Assembly: GCA_017477435.1 (NCBI GenBank)
Contig: JAFUVV010000044.1
Coordinates: 1-55,809 of the forward strand
Length of the DNA stretch: 55,809 nucleotides
Reading direction: 5' to 3'
Source: Prevotella sp.
GTDB lineage: Bacteria > Bacteroidota > Bacteroidia > Bacteroidales > Bacteroidaceae
In this document: one piece after another, positions 26,201 through 34,831 of the stretch
Numbering within the stretch: position 1 is the first letter of the stretch
How the letters are laid out: each line of letters opens with the position of its first letter
The notes under the pieces: generated by a model
Told to the model about the DNA's origin: nothing
Databases searched by the model: none
What the model saw: the letters and a program-made list of their open reading frames with translations, nothing else
Made by a program: the position numbers and the translations under genes

Positions 26201-28052
26201 TGATGAAAGCCATTGGGGCTATCTCGTCGCAGTAGATTCGCTGTATAACCGCCGAGCCGCGGAGAGCAATCTTGCTGTCGTACTCCATCTCGGTGTCGCC
26301 CATATAAAGTGTACCATTGTTATTGTACACATTAGCCCCCACAAGCGCCATCTTACCTGTTGTCGTTGTCGTAGGTGCCTGTGTCACGACATAGCAGCGA
26401 GTCTGCGGATCGCTGGATGTAGAAGTGGAGACAACATCACTTGACGTAATGGGCGCAACAGCATATTTCGGGCTGCAAGCCTGTAATACTGCGTTGTTGC
26501 CTGGCATTGACTCTACGGCTTGCTGTGTGGGCAGTTTCATGGTAAAGCCCGTCATCGTGCCGAACGGTGATGTACCGAACGAAGGCAGATTGCTTGTCGA
26601 AAGCCACGCGCAACTGAAAACAGCTGAGCTCGACAAACCGCTGAAAGCATAGTTACCGATACTAGTCACGGAACTTGGAATGCGTATGTCGGTAAGGGTA
26701 GAAACCGAATAGCAGGCATACGCTCCTATGCTTGTGACACCGTAAGGAATATCGACAAGCGTCAGCGTCTTGTTAGAGTACATAGCACCATAAGTTATAG
26801 TTTTCATATTCGGAGCAAAGACATTACGCCACAACTGAGTGTAAGTAGTGTATTGCGGAACATAATACAGTTGTACCTGGTTCTTGTCGTAGAGCATGCC
26901 GTTGTACGACGAATATATCGTGTTTCCACTCGACACGGTTATAGTCTTAAGCTTGGTACCAGCGAAAGCTCTGTATGAGGAGTACATGCTCGAGCCCAAT
27001 TGCGTCACGTTCTTGTTGATGGTCACTGTCTCAATAGCCGTATTGTAAAAGGCATAGTCGCCTACAGTGAGATCATAAGAATCGCTCTCGTTGCGAAGAA
27101 CGAGACTTGACAACGCAGTACAATTGTAAAATGCATAAGAACCTATCGAGCCGCTACGGATATTCGCCTGTGTCAGATTAGTGCAGCCATAGAATGCGTA
27201 GTTGCCAATGGCGGTGTTGCTCACATTAGCAACCGACGTCACACTCGTATTCCCATAGAAAGCATACGGAGCGATTGCCGTAAGGGCAAGTAGCAAGTTA
27301 CGACCACTTGAGTTCTTTACGAATAAAAGAGGACCAAGGTTTGTGGTACGTATATCTGCGCAATCTGCACCTACCATCGACAGTTCTCCGTCAGCCGACG
27401 GTGTGGGCATCTTTGTTACGACATAGAAGAAATTCTTGGAATTAAGTGTCAACTGACCGTCGTTTGCCTTCGAGGGATCTACAGTCACTGTTGCGTTGAG
27501 AGCTTTCAGTGTGGCATCAGCATTAACAATGTCGCGGCCCACACGTGTGGGCACGTAGATTCTGGTAACCGTCGTGCTATACGACGTCTCGTTTGAGAAT
27601 ACGGTAGTACCAAATGTCGGGACCTTGTCAATCCATGCAGCATAAATGACAAGCGATTTTCCGCAATTCAGGAAAGCATTGTTACCGACATATATCAATG
27701 TGCTGGGGAGATAAACCTCCTTCAGGTTTGAACATGCTCCGAATGCTGCCGAAGCTATACTTTGGAGACCTTTCGACAAGATTACCTTAGTCAGATTCTT
27801 GTTACCGTTAAAGGCACCAGTACCGATGCTCGTAACCAAATAGTGCTCGTTGTTGTAATACACTGTCGAGGGAACTCCCACTTCCGTAGAGTTTGCATAG
27901 CTGGTACTCAATCCGATGCAGGTTACCGTCTTTAGTCCGGTTTCCTCATCGGTGCCCGTGGTTCTGTATTTACACATTCCCGTCTCAAAATCCCCAGCGC
28001 TCGCACTCAATGCAATGAGCATCAATGCGAATGAGAATAGTAACTTTTTCAT
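23238..28052 (-). CDS. Giant BspA-like LRR surface protein with dockerin-like end
   Basis: A secreted protein of 1604 residues from the ATG at 28052. That start is chosen because it begins the signal peptide MKKLLFSFALMLIALSASA; further upstream frame is poly-AT leader. Most of the protein consists of LRR_5/BspA-type repeats (patterns like TSIGTGAFNGNKNLTKV, SVTSIGNYAFSG, IPYGVTSIGAYAC) in several blocks, separated by non-repeat beta segments containing a recurring AYDF and CYVVTQAPT-like motif. The end carries two dockerin-like loops (YDLNGDGKVSTADIQ / YDLNGDGKISTADIQ). BspA proteins bind fibronectin/fibrinogen or other bacteria in related species; the target here is unknown. No T9SS domain or lipobox is seen. 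Confidence 0.87.
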   Translation of the reverse strand: MKKLLFSFALMLIALSASAGDFETGMCKYRTTGTDEETGLKTVTCIGLSTSYANSTEVGVPSTVYYNNEHYLVTSIGTGAFNGNKNLTKVILSKGLQSIASAAFGACSNLKEVYLPSTLIYVGNNAFLNCGKSLVIYAAWIDKVPTFGTTVFSNETSYSTTVTRIYVPTRVGRDIVNADATLKALNATVTVDPSKANDGQLTLNSKNFFYVVTKMPTPSADGELSMVGADCADIRTTNLGPLLFVKNSSGRNLLLALTAIAPYAFYGNTSVTSVANVSNTAIGNYAFYGCTNLTQANIRSGSIGSYAFYNCTALSSLVLRNESDSYDLTVGDYAFYNTAIETVTINKNVTQLGSSMYSSYRAFAGTKLKTITVSSGNTIYSSYNGMLYDKNQVQLYYVPQYTTYTQLWRNVFAPNMKTITYGAMYSNKTLTLVDIPYGVTSIGAYACYSVSTLTDIRIPSSVTSIGNYAFSGLSSSAVFSCAWLSTSNLPSFGTSPFGTMTGFTMKLPTQQAVESMPGNNAVLQACSPKYAVAPITSSDVVSTSTSSDPQTRCYVVTQAPTTTTTGKMALVGANVYNNNGTLYMGDTEMEYDSKIALRGSAVIQRIYCDEIAPMAFINDTYVKKVLLSFSVGKPGIECISGSAFEGCKNLTNVAIQSPAAIKSMAFYNCPALNTIQIYDTTNSITEIGDQAFAEPDGTEKPVTEMTIPQSCTLIQPTAFFNTKISKFTVSGLNRYYSGYYGMIFNYAQNTLVVVPPYKSTTDYSPDTPSIFPDKITTIGDYAFCRNKKVQYIEVPYGVSKIGAYAFSNIPTLKYVNFPSSITTYGNKILYNSSGLTAIGVNTLTQTHVTASDAMLAGLPDNFTVYCGSFDPYPYASNITHWKRMNKIMFGAYDFRSVSEDMLNVVYYTVPDPSKAEARIVRSYYRGVQQKHEGTLKIASSVGWHGRTYSVTSLGSEAFRENTGLTSVTLPNTITEFEGTNTTVINSTGGAQFYGCTNLKKLNIPVGIKSIPMFCFEHCGLETIRVPYGVEEIGVCAFNGCYGLKNLYLPSSVKMIVSPIIMFEYNNLGELTRDITLENVSVNYGGNLLYSSFCNYPNRLSCNFFIPNEEYVVSEKLNQVQATYPKATFKPGAYDFIISDTDLGTAWCTVTKAATGTTQQAAGEAKYVRGPSPTQTLQATIGSVKQESPWVSGAYPSEQRYYNVNTMAVGAFSDCVNLTKVTLNTKLDSIPDYAFKNTTQLYSFPFDDANCQNLKYIGIESFNNSGLSGDVTLSLDFSMYGGESVGKIEKDAFANCIRLNSLTLVNNNADYYSRFINFPGPFYGGNMRNDFRCYVPSRSYAWYVGKFIEEAGEKYAGMVYPYVRSKEKYMQAAFPKLPFGDNPAVRLANIVKEGGKIYRAGCKLSNPVDANGYVDLVEVKIDPAYDYEYSGAYGDEGYILEVTPGKIYKLERQPLSNLYGEGNVTNSYNLLRASESFDSDGKYTVKEVYGNMNEYIWSVAWTSNAQYIVYLKASTEGNNSVEDTYISFDGISQTSPTPANISEIRFRIPVTYDLNGDGKVSTADIQVIINEMKKPAASQNMSYDLNGDGKISTADIQVIINEMKK

Positions 28053-28319
28053 AATCTTATTATTTATTATTATTATTATTGTGTTTCGAAAAAATATATT
28101 TCTCACTGATATTTTTGCAAAAAAAAAACATATTCGGATAAATAGCAAAGAAAATGTAACTTTTTTTTTACATAAAATGTAAAATAATTGTGAACACTAT
28201 TGGGTGATTCGCTTATGCTCTACGACATGAGAGGCGCAAGAAAAGAAAAATGAAGAGAGAAAGTGAAAAAATGGTTGTCGGAAGCAACTCTATATCCATG
28301 CGCTGGAAAAGAGCCTCTC

Positions 28320-28410
28320 GCCATTAAAGCATTGGGTTAATGCCATTAAAGGGCCCATTTAATGGAAATTTTGCTAGCAAAATTCTCAATAAAGAGGCCC
28401 TTTAATAACA
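28320..28410. repeat. Composite palindrome element (CATTAAAGGG + GCTAGC)
   Basis: It contains CATTGGGTTAATGCCATTAA, then AAAGGGCCCATTTAATGG, AAATTTTGCTAGCAAAATT (28366-28384) and CAATAAAGAGGCCCTTTAAT. The first part is repeated at 49567-49600 and the GCTAGC palindrome at 16509 and 16573. It lies between the alpha-galactosidase stop and the giant BspA gene start. Apart from this and AT-rich leader, 28053-28498 shows no gene. Confidence 0.8.
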
Positions 28411-28498
28411 GTAAGTAAATCAGAGAGTTACAACGGCAGATTCCGTTGTCTTCAATAACTGTGTCGGCAACTGTTTCTTGAGGTTGCTGATGATGTGA

Positions 28499-30622
28499 TT
28501 ATCTCACTCGCTTAAGATGAAGTACTGCCGACGATTTCGGTTTATCGAGATGCACCGTAATGCCTGTCTGCGACAAGTCTTTACCGCTCATTATAGTCTC
28601 CTCGCCGGTGTCAAGATTTGTTATCTGATAGTTTACACTTTTCCCAACGTATGGCAGTCGTGCGGTATAGGTGTCCTGCTCACAAGTCTCCTGCCGGAAT
28701 GCCAGCACCACGCTTTCGTCTGTCGTGCGGTCGTTGTAGGCGAATACCGTCCACTGGTTCGTGTCGGTCTTGCTGTGCCACGGTGTGAGGACATACATGT
28801 CTTTGGTGAGCAGATGGCTGTATGTGCGCCACTCGTTGAATGTCGAGCGCAGTCGGTTGTAGTCGAGTGTCTCGTCGTGGGTGAAGCATGCTGCGAGGTT
28901 GTATATCGGCAGCCACGAGGCGCGGATGACATAGATGGGCTCGCCGCCACGCTCCAGCGGACCGAGCTCTTCGGCCGACTCTTTTGTGGCCGACCCGTGG
29001 AAGGGTATCCAGCGGTTGAATGTTGAGCTCATCGACAGTCGCAGTGCCGTTGTGGTGCGGTCGGCATCGCTGCGCATGAAGGGAACGCTGCGGCGCAGCG
29101 ATTCTATGTCGTTGCGTCCGCCGCCCGAGGCGCAGTTGTCTATGAACGTGCACTTGCCGTTTGCGGCGCAGAAGCTTATGATTTCGTCCCACAGCATGTA
29201 GTGCCCCTGAATGCCTTTGTTCTCGGTGATGCCCTTGCGTGGCAGTCCTGTCTGTTGCTCTTCGCGGGCGTCGAGCATGGGCCATGTGGTGCCCGGGTCG
29301 CTATTGTTATCTTCGCGGAAGAGGTCCACCTCGTTCTCCTTCATCATCTTCGTAATTCTATGGAGCGTCCACTTGCGGCAGTCGGGGTCGCCGATGTTGT
29401 TTGTCGTCACGCCGCGGCCGTTGCTGATGCCCCACTCGCTGCGGTAGCCGTAGTTCTTGACGAGAGCATCGACGTTGGTCACTCGCTCCGGCTCAAACCA
29501 CGTGAGCACCTTCATCCCTGCGCGGTGGCATGCCTCGTTCGACTCGCGGAAACTGTTTCCAGGCCATTTTATGGTGTCGAGCTCCCATGTTCCCACCGTG
29601 CCCCACCAGTCGACAGGCACCGTGTTGCCATTGGGGTCGAAGTACCACCCGGCGTCGAACCAGCGGAAGTCTACTTTCACCTTTTCATATATAATCCTGT
29701 CGAGCGTTCGCCTCCATGTGTAGAATCGCTCTGAGATGCTCCCGTCGGAGTTGGGCAGTCCGGTGTCGCTGGCGAAGGTGGTTGTTGAGAAAGGCTCTAT
29801 GCGTTCGCCCTGAGCGTTGGCGCGGGGCATGTTGAAGGTCTGAAACCACTCTCGCCATAGGTTTGAGGCATCGTCTTGGTTGCGTCCCTTGTATGGCAGC
29901 ATCACCACGAGAGCCGTTCTCACACGCTCTCCCGGGAGTAGGACGGAGCGGAAGTCGTTGGTGCTCTGTGCTTTGATGCGTGTTTTGTTGACTGTGGCCG
30001 CGAAGTCGGCCTGCCATGTTCCTGCCCATCCCAGTGCGATGAGTGTGCCGCCGTTGCCGTGGACAAGGTCGAAGTATGGGAACACCACGTGCGTGGCGCG
30101 GCCACCGTCGGAGCGGAAGCTGACGGGCTCCTGCAGTAGATTCTTCTCGTAGGCAGCATACTGATTTTCATGGTCGCCGAGACATCCTCGCAGCATGGGA
30201 GCGGCGCCGTCGAACGTCATGTCGATGGCGTTTACTTTCTCCAGCACGCGGCTGGCCTTCGTGCCGACATTCTCAAACCACAGCGTGTACTCCACCTCGC
30301 CGTACTCCTTGTTGTAGGCGGCATCGAGGGTTATCTGCAGCGTGCCGTCAAGGGTGTATATCTGCTTCACATGCTTCACATTGCCGTCGTCGGTGGCATT
30401 CTTGTCTATCAGCCTCAGGCCACCGAGTCCGCGGTATGTCTTATCATTGTAAACGAACGATACAGGAGTGGTTTGCGACTTACAAACCTTAGCAAACAGC
30501 TGCTGCCCACGCTTCAAAGCAAGATTATCGCGTGGCGGCATTTTTGTCTCGCCATACAAATTCAGCGTCATGAACGTGGCCATCACCGCTAAAACTATCG
30601 ATACGAGTCTGAATGTTTTCAT
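28499..30622 (-). CDS. GH36-type alpha-galactosidase, secreted
   Basis: This glycoside hydrolase removes alpha-linked galactose (or N-acetylgalactosamine) from oligosaccharides. It has 707 residues from the ATG at 30622, chosen for its signal peptide (MKTFRLVSIVLAVMATFMTL); a promoter box lies 31 bp upstream. Diagnostic clan GH-D/GH36 motifs are RWFDAGWYFDPNG, LTWFEPERV, DLFREDNNSD (nucleophile region), FIDNCASGGGRNDIE and PFMRSDADRTT (acid/base region). In family members the nucleophile segment is often KWDxN; here it is FREDNN, so the exact substrate may differ. A C-terminal beta domain ends at HLKRVR. It stands alone between two surface-protein genes, not in a polysaccharide utilisation locus. 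Confidence 0.88.
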   Translation of the reverse strand: MKTFRLVSIVLAVMATFMTLNLYGETKMPPRDNLALKRGQQLFAKVCKSQTTPVSFVYNDKTYRGLGGLRLIDKNATDDGNVKHVKQIYTLDGTLQITLDAAYNKEYGEVEYTLWFENVGTKASRVLEKVNAIDMTFDGAAPMLRGCLGDHENQYAAYEKNLLQEPVSFRSDGGRATHVVFPYFDLVHGNGGTLIALGWAGTWQADFAATVNKTRIKAQSTNDFRSVLLPGERVRTALVVMLPYKGRNQDDASNLWREWFQTFNMPRANAQGERIEPFSTTTFASDTGLPNSDGSISERFYTWRRTLDRIIYEKVKVDFRWFDAGWYFDPNGNTVPVDWWGTVGTWELDTIKWPGNSFRESNEACHRAGMKVLTWFEPERVTNVDALVKNYGYRSEWGISNGRGVTTNNIGDPDCRKWTLHRITKMMKENEVDLFREDNNSDPGTTWPMLDAREEQQTGLPRKGITENKGIQGHYMLWDEIISFCAANGKCTFIDNCASGGGRNDIESLRRSVPFMRSDADRTTTALRLSMSSTFNRWIPFHGSATKESAEELGPLERGGEPIYVIRASWLPIYNLAACFTHDETLDYNRLRSTFNEWRTYSHLLTKDMYVLTPWHSKTDTNQWTVFAYNDRTTDESVVLAFRQETCEQDTYTARLPYVGKSVNYQITNLDTGEETIMSGKDLSQTGITVHLDKPKSSAVLHLKRVR

Positions 30623-30652
30623 ATTCCTATGCTTTTCAGTTAGATTTCTTCG

Positions 30653-30660
30653 CAAAGATA
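30653..30660 (-). promoter_or_regulatory. Promoter of the alpha-galactosidase gene
   Basis: Reading leftward the box is TATCTTTG followed by CGAAG, 31 bp before the ATG. Confidence 0.65.
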
Positions 30661-30738
30661 CGCATAAAAACGTAAAGCGAAAAATATAAAAAGAAAAATG
30701 AAATGTAGAAAATAAATGTAAGGACATAAATCACAAAA

Positions 30739-30775
30739 AATCCCCCGGGCTCGGAATACGCCACAGGGGTTCTAT
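30739..30775 (-). terminator. Terminator of the third DUF285 gene
   Basis: On the minus strand AGAACCCC pairs imperfectly with GGGGGA, followed by TTTTTTGTG. It lies about 48 bp after the stop at 30823. Confidence 0.5.
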
Positions 30776-30822
30776 TGTTGCTATATCATGTGTCGCCCTC
30801 CACTCAAGGGGCAGCACGCTGC

Positions 30823-32166
30823 TTATTTCTTCATTTCGTTGATAATCACCTGAATGTCGGCTGTGGAAATCTTGCCGTCTTTGTTTAGGTCGTAGATGGG
30901 ATCGGCGTTTTCCGACTGCTGCCCCACTTTCATAGTGTTGATAATCACCTGTATGTCGGCTGTCGATACTTTGCCGTCGTCATTAAGGTCGCGCCTTGCC
31001 TTAAATGTGAAATATCCTGGAGCCTCCTCACCTTTGTCAACACGTGCATACTCGCCGTCAATATGCTCTTCTGAATATATGGTTCCTTCTTCACCAACAA
31101 GATTCAAACAATTACTGAACATTCCATCAGACTGGTCACCATTATAACTCCATTTATCACTCACATATATTGTATTAAGACTTGAGCAATCACTGAACAT
31201 ATTACTTATTCTGGTAACATTACTTGTATCAAAATTACTCACATCAAGGCTCGTAAGGTTTGAGCAACCACTGAACATACCATCCATTCTGCCCACTTTG
31301 CTCGTATTAAAACTAGTCACATCGAGGCTTACAAGACTTGAGCAACCACTGAACATACCATCCATTCTGGTAACATTACTTGTATCAAAATTGCTCACAT
31401 CGAGGCTCGTAAGGTTTGAGCAACCACTGAACATACCTTCCATTCTGGTAACATTACTTGTATCAAAATTACTCAAATCAAGGCTCGTAAGGTTTGAGCA
31501 ACCACTGAACATATTACTTATTCTTCTGGTAACATTACTTGTATCAAAATTACTCAAATCAAGGCTCGTAAGACCTACGCAATCTTCGAACATACCATCC
31601 ATATCATTAACATTACTTGTATCAAAATTACTCAAATCAAGGCTCGTAAGAGCTGCGCAACCAGCGAACATACTACCCATTTTGGTAACTTTACTTGTAT
31701 CAAAATTACTCAAATCAAGGCTCGTAAGACGCCAGCAATTCAGGAACATATCATCCATTCTGGTAACATTACTTGTATCAAAACTACTTACATCTATACT
31801 ATCGAGTCCATAACAGCTTGCGAACATGCCATACATATCTTTCACATCGCTTGTGTTAAGATTTTCTATTCCCTTAATGAATCTCATAGTAACATATTGG
31901 AACCAATTAGATGTAGTGGTGGGACGTGCGTCGGCAAAAGAATCATCAAATATAACAGTTTTTATCTTATACCGTGTACTAAAATCTTCATTCCACTCGT
32001 GAGACTTACCCACATCATAGGTTACATGTTCACGTGTCGACCTCAAGTCGTCATAATAAAAGGTCAACGTACTATCATTTTCAACAAACTCTGCGTACAT
32101 CTCTTGGGCTATCATGGCCTGCTCGCCAAAAGCCATAGAAAGCAAAAGGAAAAGTACCTTCTTCAT
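30823..32166 (-). CDS. DUF285 surface protein, single module, dockerin-like end
   Basis: A secreted protein of 447 residues from the ATG at 32166, which starts the signal sequence MKKVLFLLLSMAFGEQAMIA. One opening segment (LTFYYDDLRSTREH) precedes about 10 DUF285 repeats of 25 residues (consensus SCSNLTSLDLSNFDTSNVTRM). The repeats are nearly identical at DNA level with a 75-bp period; one unit carries an extra Arg codon. The end carries two dockerin-like loops (RRDLNDDGKVSTADIQ, YDLNKDGKISTADIQ). It is AT-richer than its neighbours in the repeat block. It is related to the protein at 13688-16228 and probably has the same adhesin-like role. Confidence 0.85.
   Translation of the reverse strand: MKKVLFLLLSMAFGEQAMIAQEMYAEFVENDSTLTFYYDDLRSTREHVTYDVGKSHEWNEDFSTRYKIKTVIFDDSFADARPTTTSNWFQYVTMRFIKGIENLNTSDVKDMYGMFASCYGLDSIDVSSFDTSNVTRMDDMFLNCWRLTSLDLSNFDTSKVTKMGSMFAGCAALTSLDLSNFDTSNVNDMDGMFEDCVGLTSLDLSNFDTSNVTRRISNMFSGCSNLTSLDLSNFDTSNVTRMEGMFSGCSNLTSLDVSNFDTSNVTRMDGMFSGCSSLVSLDVTSFNTSKVGRMDGMFSGCSNLTSLDVSNFDTSNVTRISNMFSDCSSLNTIYVSDKWSYNGDQSDGMFSNCLNLVGEEGTIYSEEHIDGEYARVDKGEEAPGYFTFKARRDLNDDGKVSTADIQVIINTMKVGQQSENADPIYDLNKDGKISTADIQVIINEMKK
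31190..31815 (-). repeat. 75-bp in-frame tandem repeats
   Basis: About eight units of 75 bp inside the DUF285 gene share strings such as TTACTTGTATCAAAATTACT (plus strand) almost without change. One unit near 31515-31540 is 3 bp longer. The low divergence suggests recent expansion or gene conversion. Confidence 0.85.
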
Positions 32167-32230
32167 AATTAAAATTATCAATTAATTGGTTATACGTATT
32201 CAATGTAAAAATAAAACAGGTTTTTGTTTG

Positions 32231-32238
32231 CAAATATA
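32231..32238 (-). promoter_or_regulatory. Promoter of the third DUF285 gene
   Basis: Reading leftward the box is TATATTTG followed by CAAAC, 65 bp before the ATG at 32166. Confidence 0.6.
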
Positions 32239-32323
32239 CAAATAATAGTTAAATACCCCACCCCGCAAAAAGTTAAATAATTTAAAATACCTGTCACTGT
32301 TGAAGATAATGTCATTAGCACAA

Positions 32324-32357
32324 AAAATCCCCCGGGCTTGTTTTGCTCGGGGGATTG
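32324..32357 (-). terminator. Terminator of the htrA gene
   Basis: On the minus strand AATCCCCCGAGC pairs with GCCCGGGGGATT, closed by an AAAACAA loop and followed by TTTTGTG. It lies 38 bp beyond the protease stop. Confidence 0.85.
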
Positions 32358-32394
32358 TGCTATGCGTATGTCACACTGACATATTGTCAGTCTT

Positions 32395-33876
32395 TTAGTC
32401 TTTCAGAGGAACGGTGAAGTATCCCTTCTTTCCTGTCGGATACACACCTGTGATCCAGAGCACGGGCTCCTTGCTGGTGGATGTCGACTTCACGATGTCT
32501 TCCAGCTGCTCGATGCTGCGGATAGGCTCGTCGTTCACCTTTTGGATGATGAATCCCTTTGGCACTCCGGCGTCCTTCATGCGACCGTTGTTCACCTTGA
32601 TGACTTCGAGGCCGTAGCTTATCTCAAGATTCTGCTTCTGCTGGTCAGTTACGACACGGAAGTTAGCTCCGAGTACATCGAGGTCGGCCTTCTTCACTAT
32701 CTCGGTGTTGCCCTGCTCATTCTTCAGGGTGACGGTCTTGGTCATCTTCTTCTTGTTGTGCAGATAGGTGATGGTGACCTTCTCTCCAGGACGCTTGTTG
32801 GCCATCACAGCGGTGAGCTCACCAAACTTCGTAATCTTCTGACCATCAACGGCAGTGATCACGTCGCCCTTCTCTATGCCAGCCTCTGCAGCTGCTCCGC
32901 CGTCGGTAACCTCAGCCACATAGACGCCTTCCATCGTTCCGAGGTCGGGCTCTTCCTTGTCCTGCTGCTTCTGCATGTCGATATATGTCTTCACATCTTG
33001 TCCGGCAATGCCGATCATAGCACGCTGCACGGTGCCATACTTCTTCAGGTCGTCGACCACCTTATTCATTATAGCCGTCGGAATGGCGAAGCCGTAGCCG
33101 GCATAAGAGCCCGTCTCAGAGTAGAGCATGGCGTTGATGCCCACGAGCTCGCCACGGGTATTGACGAGCGCACCGCCCGAGTTACCACGGTTGATGGCAG
33201 CATCGGTCTGAATGAACGACTCCACACCGTTTGCTCCAAGTGTGCGTGCCTTAGCACTGACGATACCTGCTGTGACAGTGTTTGTGAGATTAAACGGGTT
33301 ACCCACGGCAATCACCCACTCGCCAACCTTCAGGTCGTCGCTGTTGGCAATGGCGATAGCCGGCAGATTGGAGCCGTCGATCTTTATCAAAGCGAGGTCG
33401 GTAGTCTTGTCAGCACCGATGATGCGTGCTGAGTATTCTTTATTATCGTTGAGTGTAACGGTCAGTTCGTCGGCACCCTCAACCACGTGATTGTTAGTCA
33501 CTATATATCCGTCGGCAGAGATGATCACACCCGAGCCAGAACCTTGCTGCTTTGGTGTGCGCACCTGACGCTTCTGCTTGCCACCCTGTCCGTTGTTAGG
33601 ATTGCCGAAGAATCCGAAAGGATCGTTGAAGAAATCGCTGAACGGATCGCTCTGCACTTCCACTTCCTGCACCTTGCTGTTGCGTGTGTTCAGAATATGA
33701 ACCACCGTGGGCAGCGCCTTTTCGGCAGCATAGGTGAGGTCGACAGGCTGTCCGGCAATAGGAGCTGCGGGCTGACTGGCGTTTACTTTCATGAACGTAC
33801 CGGCAGAGAATGCTACTGCCGCAAGACATAATCCACAGAGTAGGATTTTCGATACTGTGCTTGAAATCTTCTTCAT
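32395..33876 (-). CDS. HtrA/DegP-type periplasmic serine protease (Do family)
   Basis: An envelope quality-control protease/chaperone of 493 residues with an N-terminal signal/anchor segment (ILLCGLCLAAVAFSAGTF). The trypsin-like domain has the catalytic triad H130 (TNNHVV), D160 (TTDLAL) and S233 (INRGNSGG). A Phe-rich, Gly-rich loop precedes it (DPFSDFFNDPFGFFGNPN), as in other Do proteases. Two PDZ domains follow (about residues 285-385 and 405-485), the first with GDVITAVDG. It is monocistronic with its own promoter and terminator. Confidence 0.94.
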   Translation of the reverse strand: MKKISSTVSKILLCGLCLAAVAFSAGTFMKVNASQPAAPIAGQPVDLTYAAEKALPTVVHILNTRNSKVQEVEVQSDPFSDFFNDPFGFFGNPNNGQGGKQKRQVRTPKQQGSGSGVIISADGYIVTNNHVVEGADELTVTLNDNKEYSARIIGADKTTDLALIKIDGSNLPAIAIANSDDLKVGEWVIAVGNPFNLTNTVTAGIVSAKARTLGANGVESFIQTDAAINRGNSGGALVNTRGELVGINAMLYSETGSYAGYGFAIPTAIMNKVVDDLKKYGTVQRAMIGIAGQDVKTYIDMQKQQDKEEPDLGTMEGVYVAEVTDGGAAAEAGIEKGDVITAVDGQKITKFGELTAVMANKRPGEKVTITYLHNKKKMTKTVTLKNEQGNTEIVKKADLDVLGANFRVVTDQQKQNLEISYGLEVIKVNNGRMKDAGVPKGFIIQKVNDEPIRSIEQLEDIVKSTSTSKEPVLWITGVYPTGKKGYFTVPLKD

Positions 33877-34006
33877 TTTCTTATTTACCTTTTTAATGTT
33901 TAACTTCCTGTTTAATGTTCTCTCCTTATATAGTTATTAGTTTGCTGACAACACCAACATACTATTACTGACAGCACACGGCTGTCCATATCTGTTTTTT
34001 CGAATG

Positions 34007-34014
34007 CAAAAATA
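34007..34014 (-). promoter_or_regulatory. Promoter of the htrA gene
   Basis: Reading leftward the box is TATTTTTG followed by CATTCG. The leader is about 125 nt. Confidence 0.6.
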
Positions 34015-34223
34015 ATGGCAAAAATCTTTAAACCGACAATTTGACATACATCTTTATTCCTATTTAACAATCAGTTTTTCGGAATTAACAATTTCGTTTC
34101 CGTTATTAACAAAATTGATTTTTGTTTAGTTTTCTCTTATATCCAGAAAGGATTGTCACTTCTTTTCTCACTCAGGATAAGAGCAGATGGTGTCTCAGTT
34201 TTCTCGCTTTGCTCAACGACTCG

Positions 34224-34346
34224 GCTTTGTTTTATTCACTCGGCTTGCACTAACTTTTACAATATAAAAATGAAGAAGTTAGGCTGCGCCTCGGTAAAAA
34301 AAAAGAACAAAATCTTTTGTTTTACGCTCGGCTTGCACTAACTTTG
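34224..34346 (+). promoter_or_regulatory. Two-box promoter module before rnpB
   Basis: A distal CTCGGCTTGCACTAACTTTT (box TAACTTTT at 34251-34258) is followed by GAAGTTAGGCTGCGCCTCGG, an A-rich spacer, and a proximal CTCGGCTTGCACTAACTTTG (box TAACTTTG at 34339-34346). The boxes are 88 bp apart. The proximal one lies a few bases before the RNase P RNA. A reverse-oriented counterpart with the same parts and 89-bp spacing is at 38912-39025. The rest of the gap 33877-34223 is AT-rich with the htrA promoter and no gene. Confidence 0.75.
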
Positions 34347-34349
34347 TCG

Positions 34350-34731
34350 GCCGTAAGCAGTAGTCCGGTCTGTCGCTGGCGGAGAAATCCGCGAGAGGAA
34401 AGTCCGGGCAGCATAGGGCTCTCCACTTCCGAAAGTAGAAGCTGTCGGTGACGGCAGGCTCAGGCAGAAGAGAACGACCGCTCCTTGTAGGAGTAAGGGT
34501 GAGAAGGTGGTGTAAGAGACCACCAGCCAGTGGGTGACCACTGGGCTGTGCCGGCTGGAGGCTGCAAGTTCGCGTATACCGTCGTCTGAGGGCTGCCCGC
34601 CCGATGCTTAGGCAACGACGGAGGGTAGAACGCTAGAGCCGCGAGGTGACTTGCGGAGTAGATAAATGACAGACACGCCAGGTCAAACGACCCGGCGCAC
34701 AGAACCCGGCTTACAGGGCCACTGCTTGCTT
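34350..34731 (+). ncRNA. rnpB: RNase P RNA, bacterial type A
   Basis: Catalytic RNA that matures tRNA 5' ends, about 380 nt. Conserved elements are visible: P1 AAGCAGT (34355-34361) pairing with ACTGCTT (34721-34727), the CR-I GAGAGGAAAGTCCGGGC, the universally conserved 3' segment AGATAAATGACAG, and CAGAACCCGGCTTACAG. GC-rich paired arms between these fit the type A plan. Ends are approximate. The transcript runs into TTTTTT after P1. Confidence 0.95.
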
Positions 34732-34831
34732 TTTTATGAAATAATACAAGAGGCACAAAGCCGCAATGCATTTGCATACAGACCGCACGCCTCTATAATA
34801 TAGTAAAAAAGAAATAATTACAAAAAAAGAC

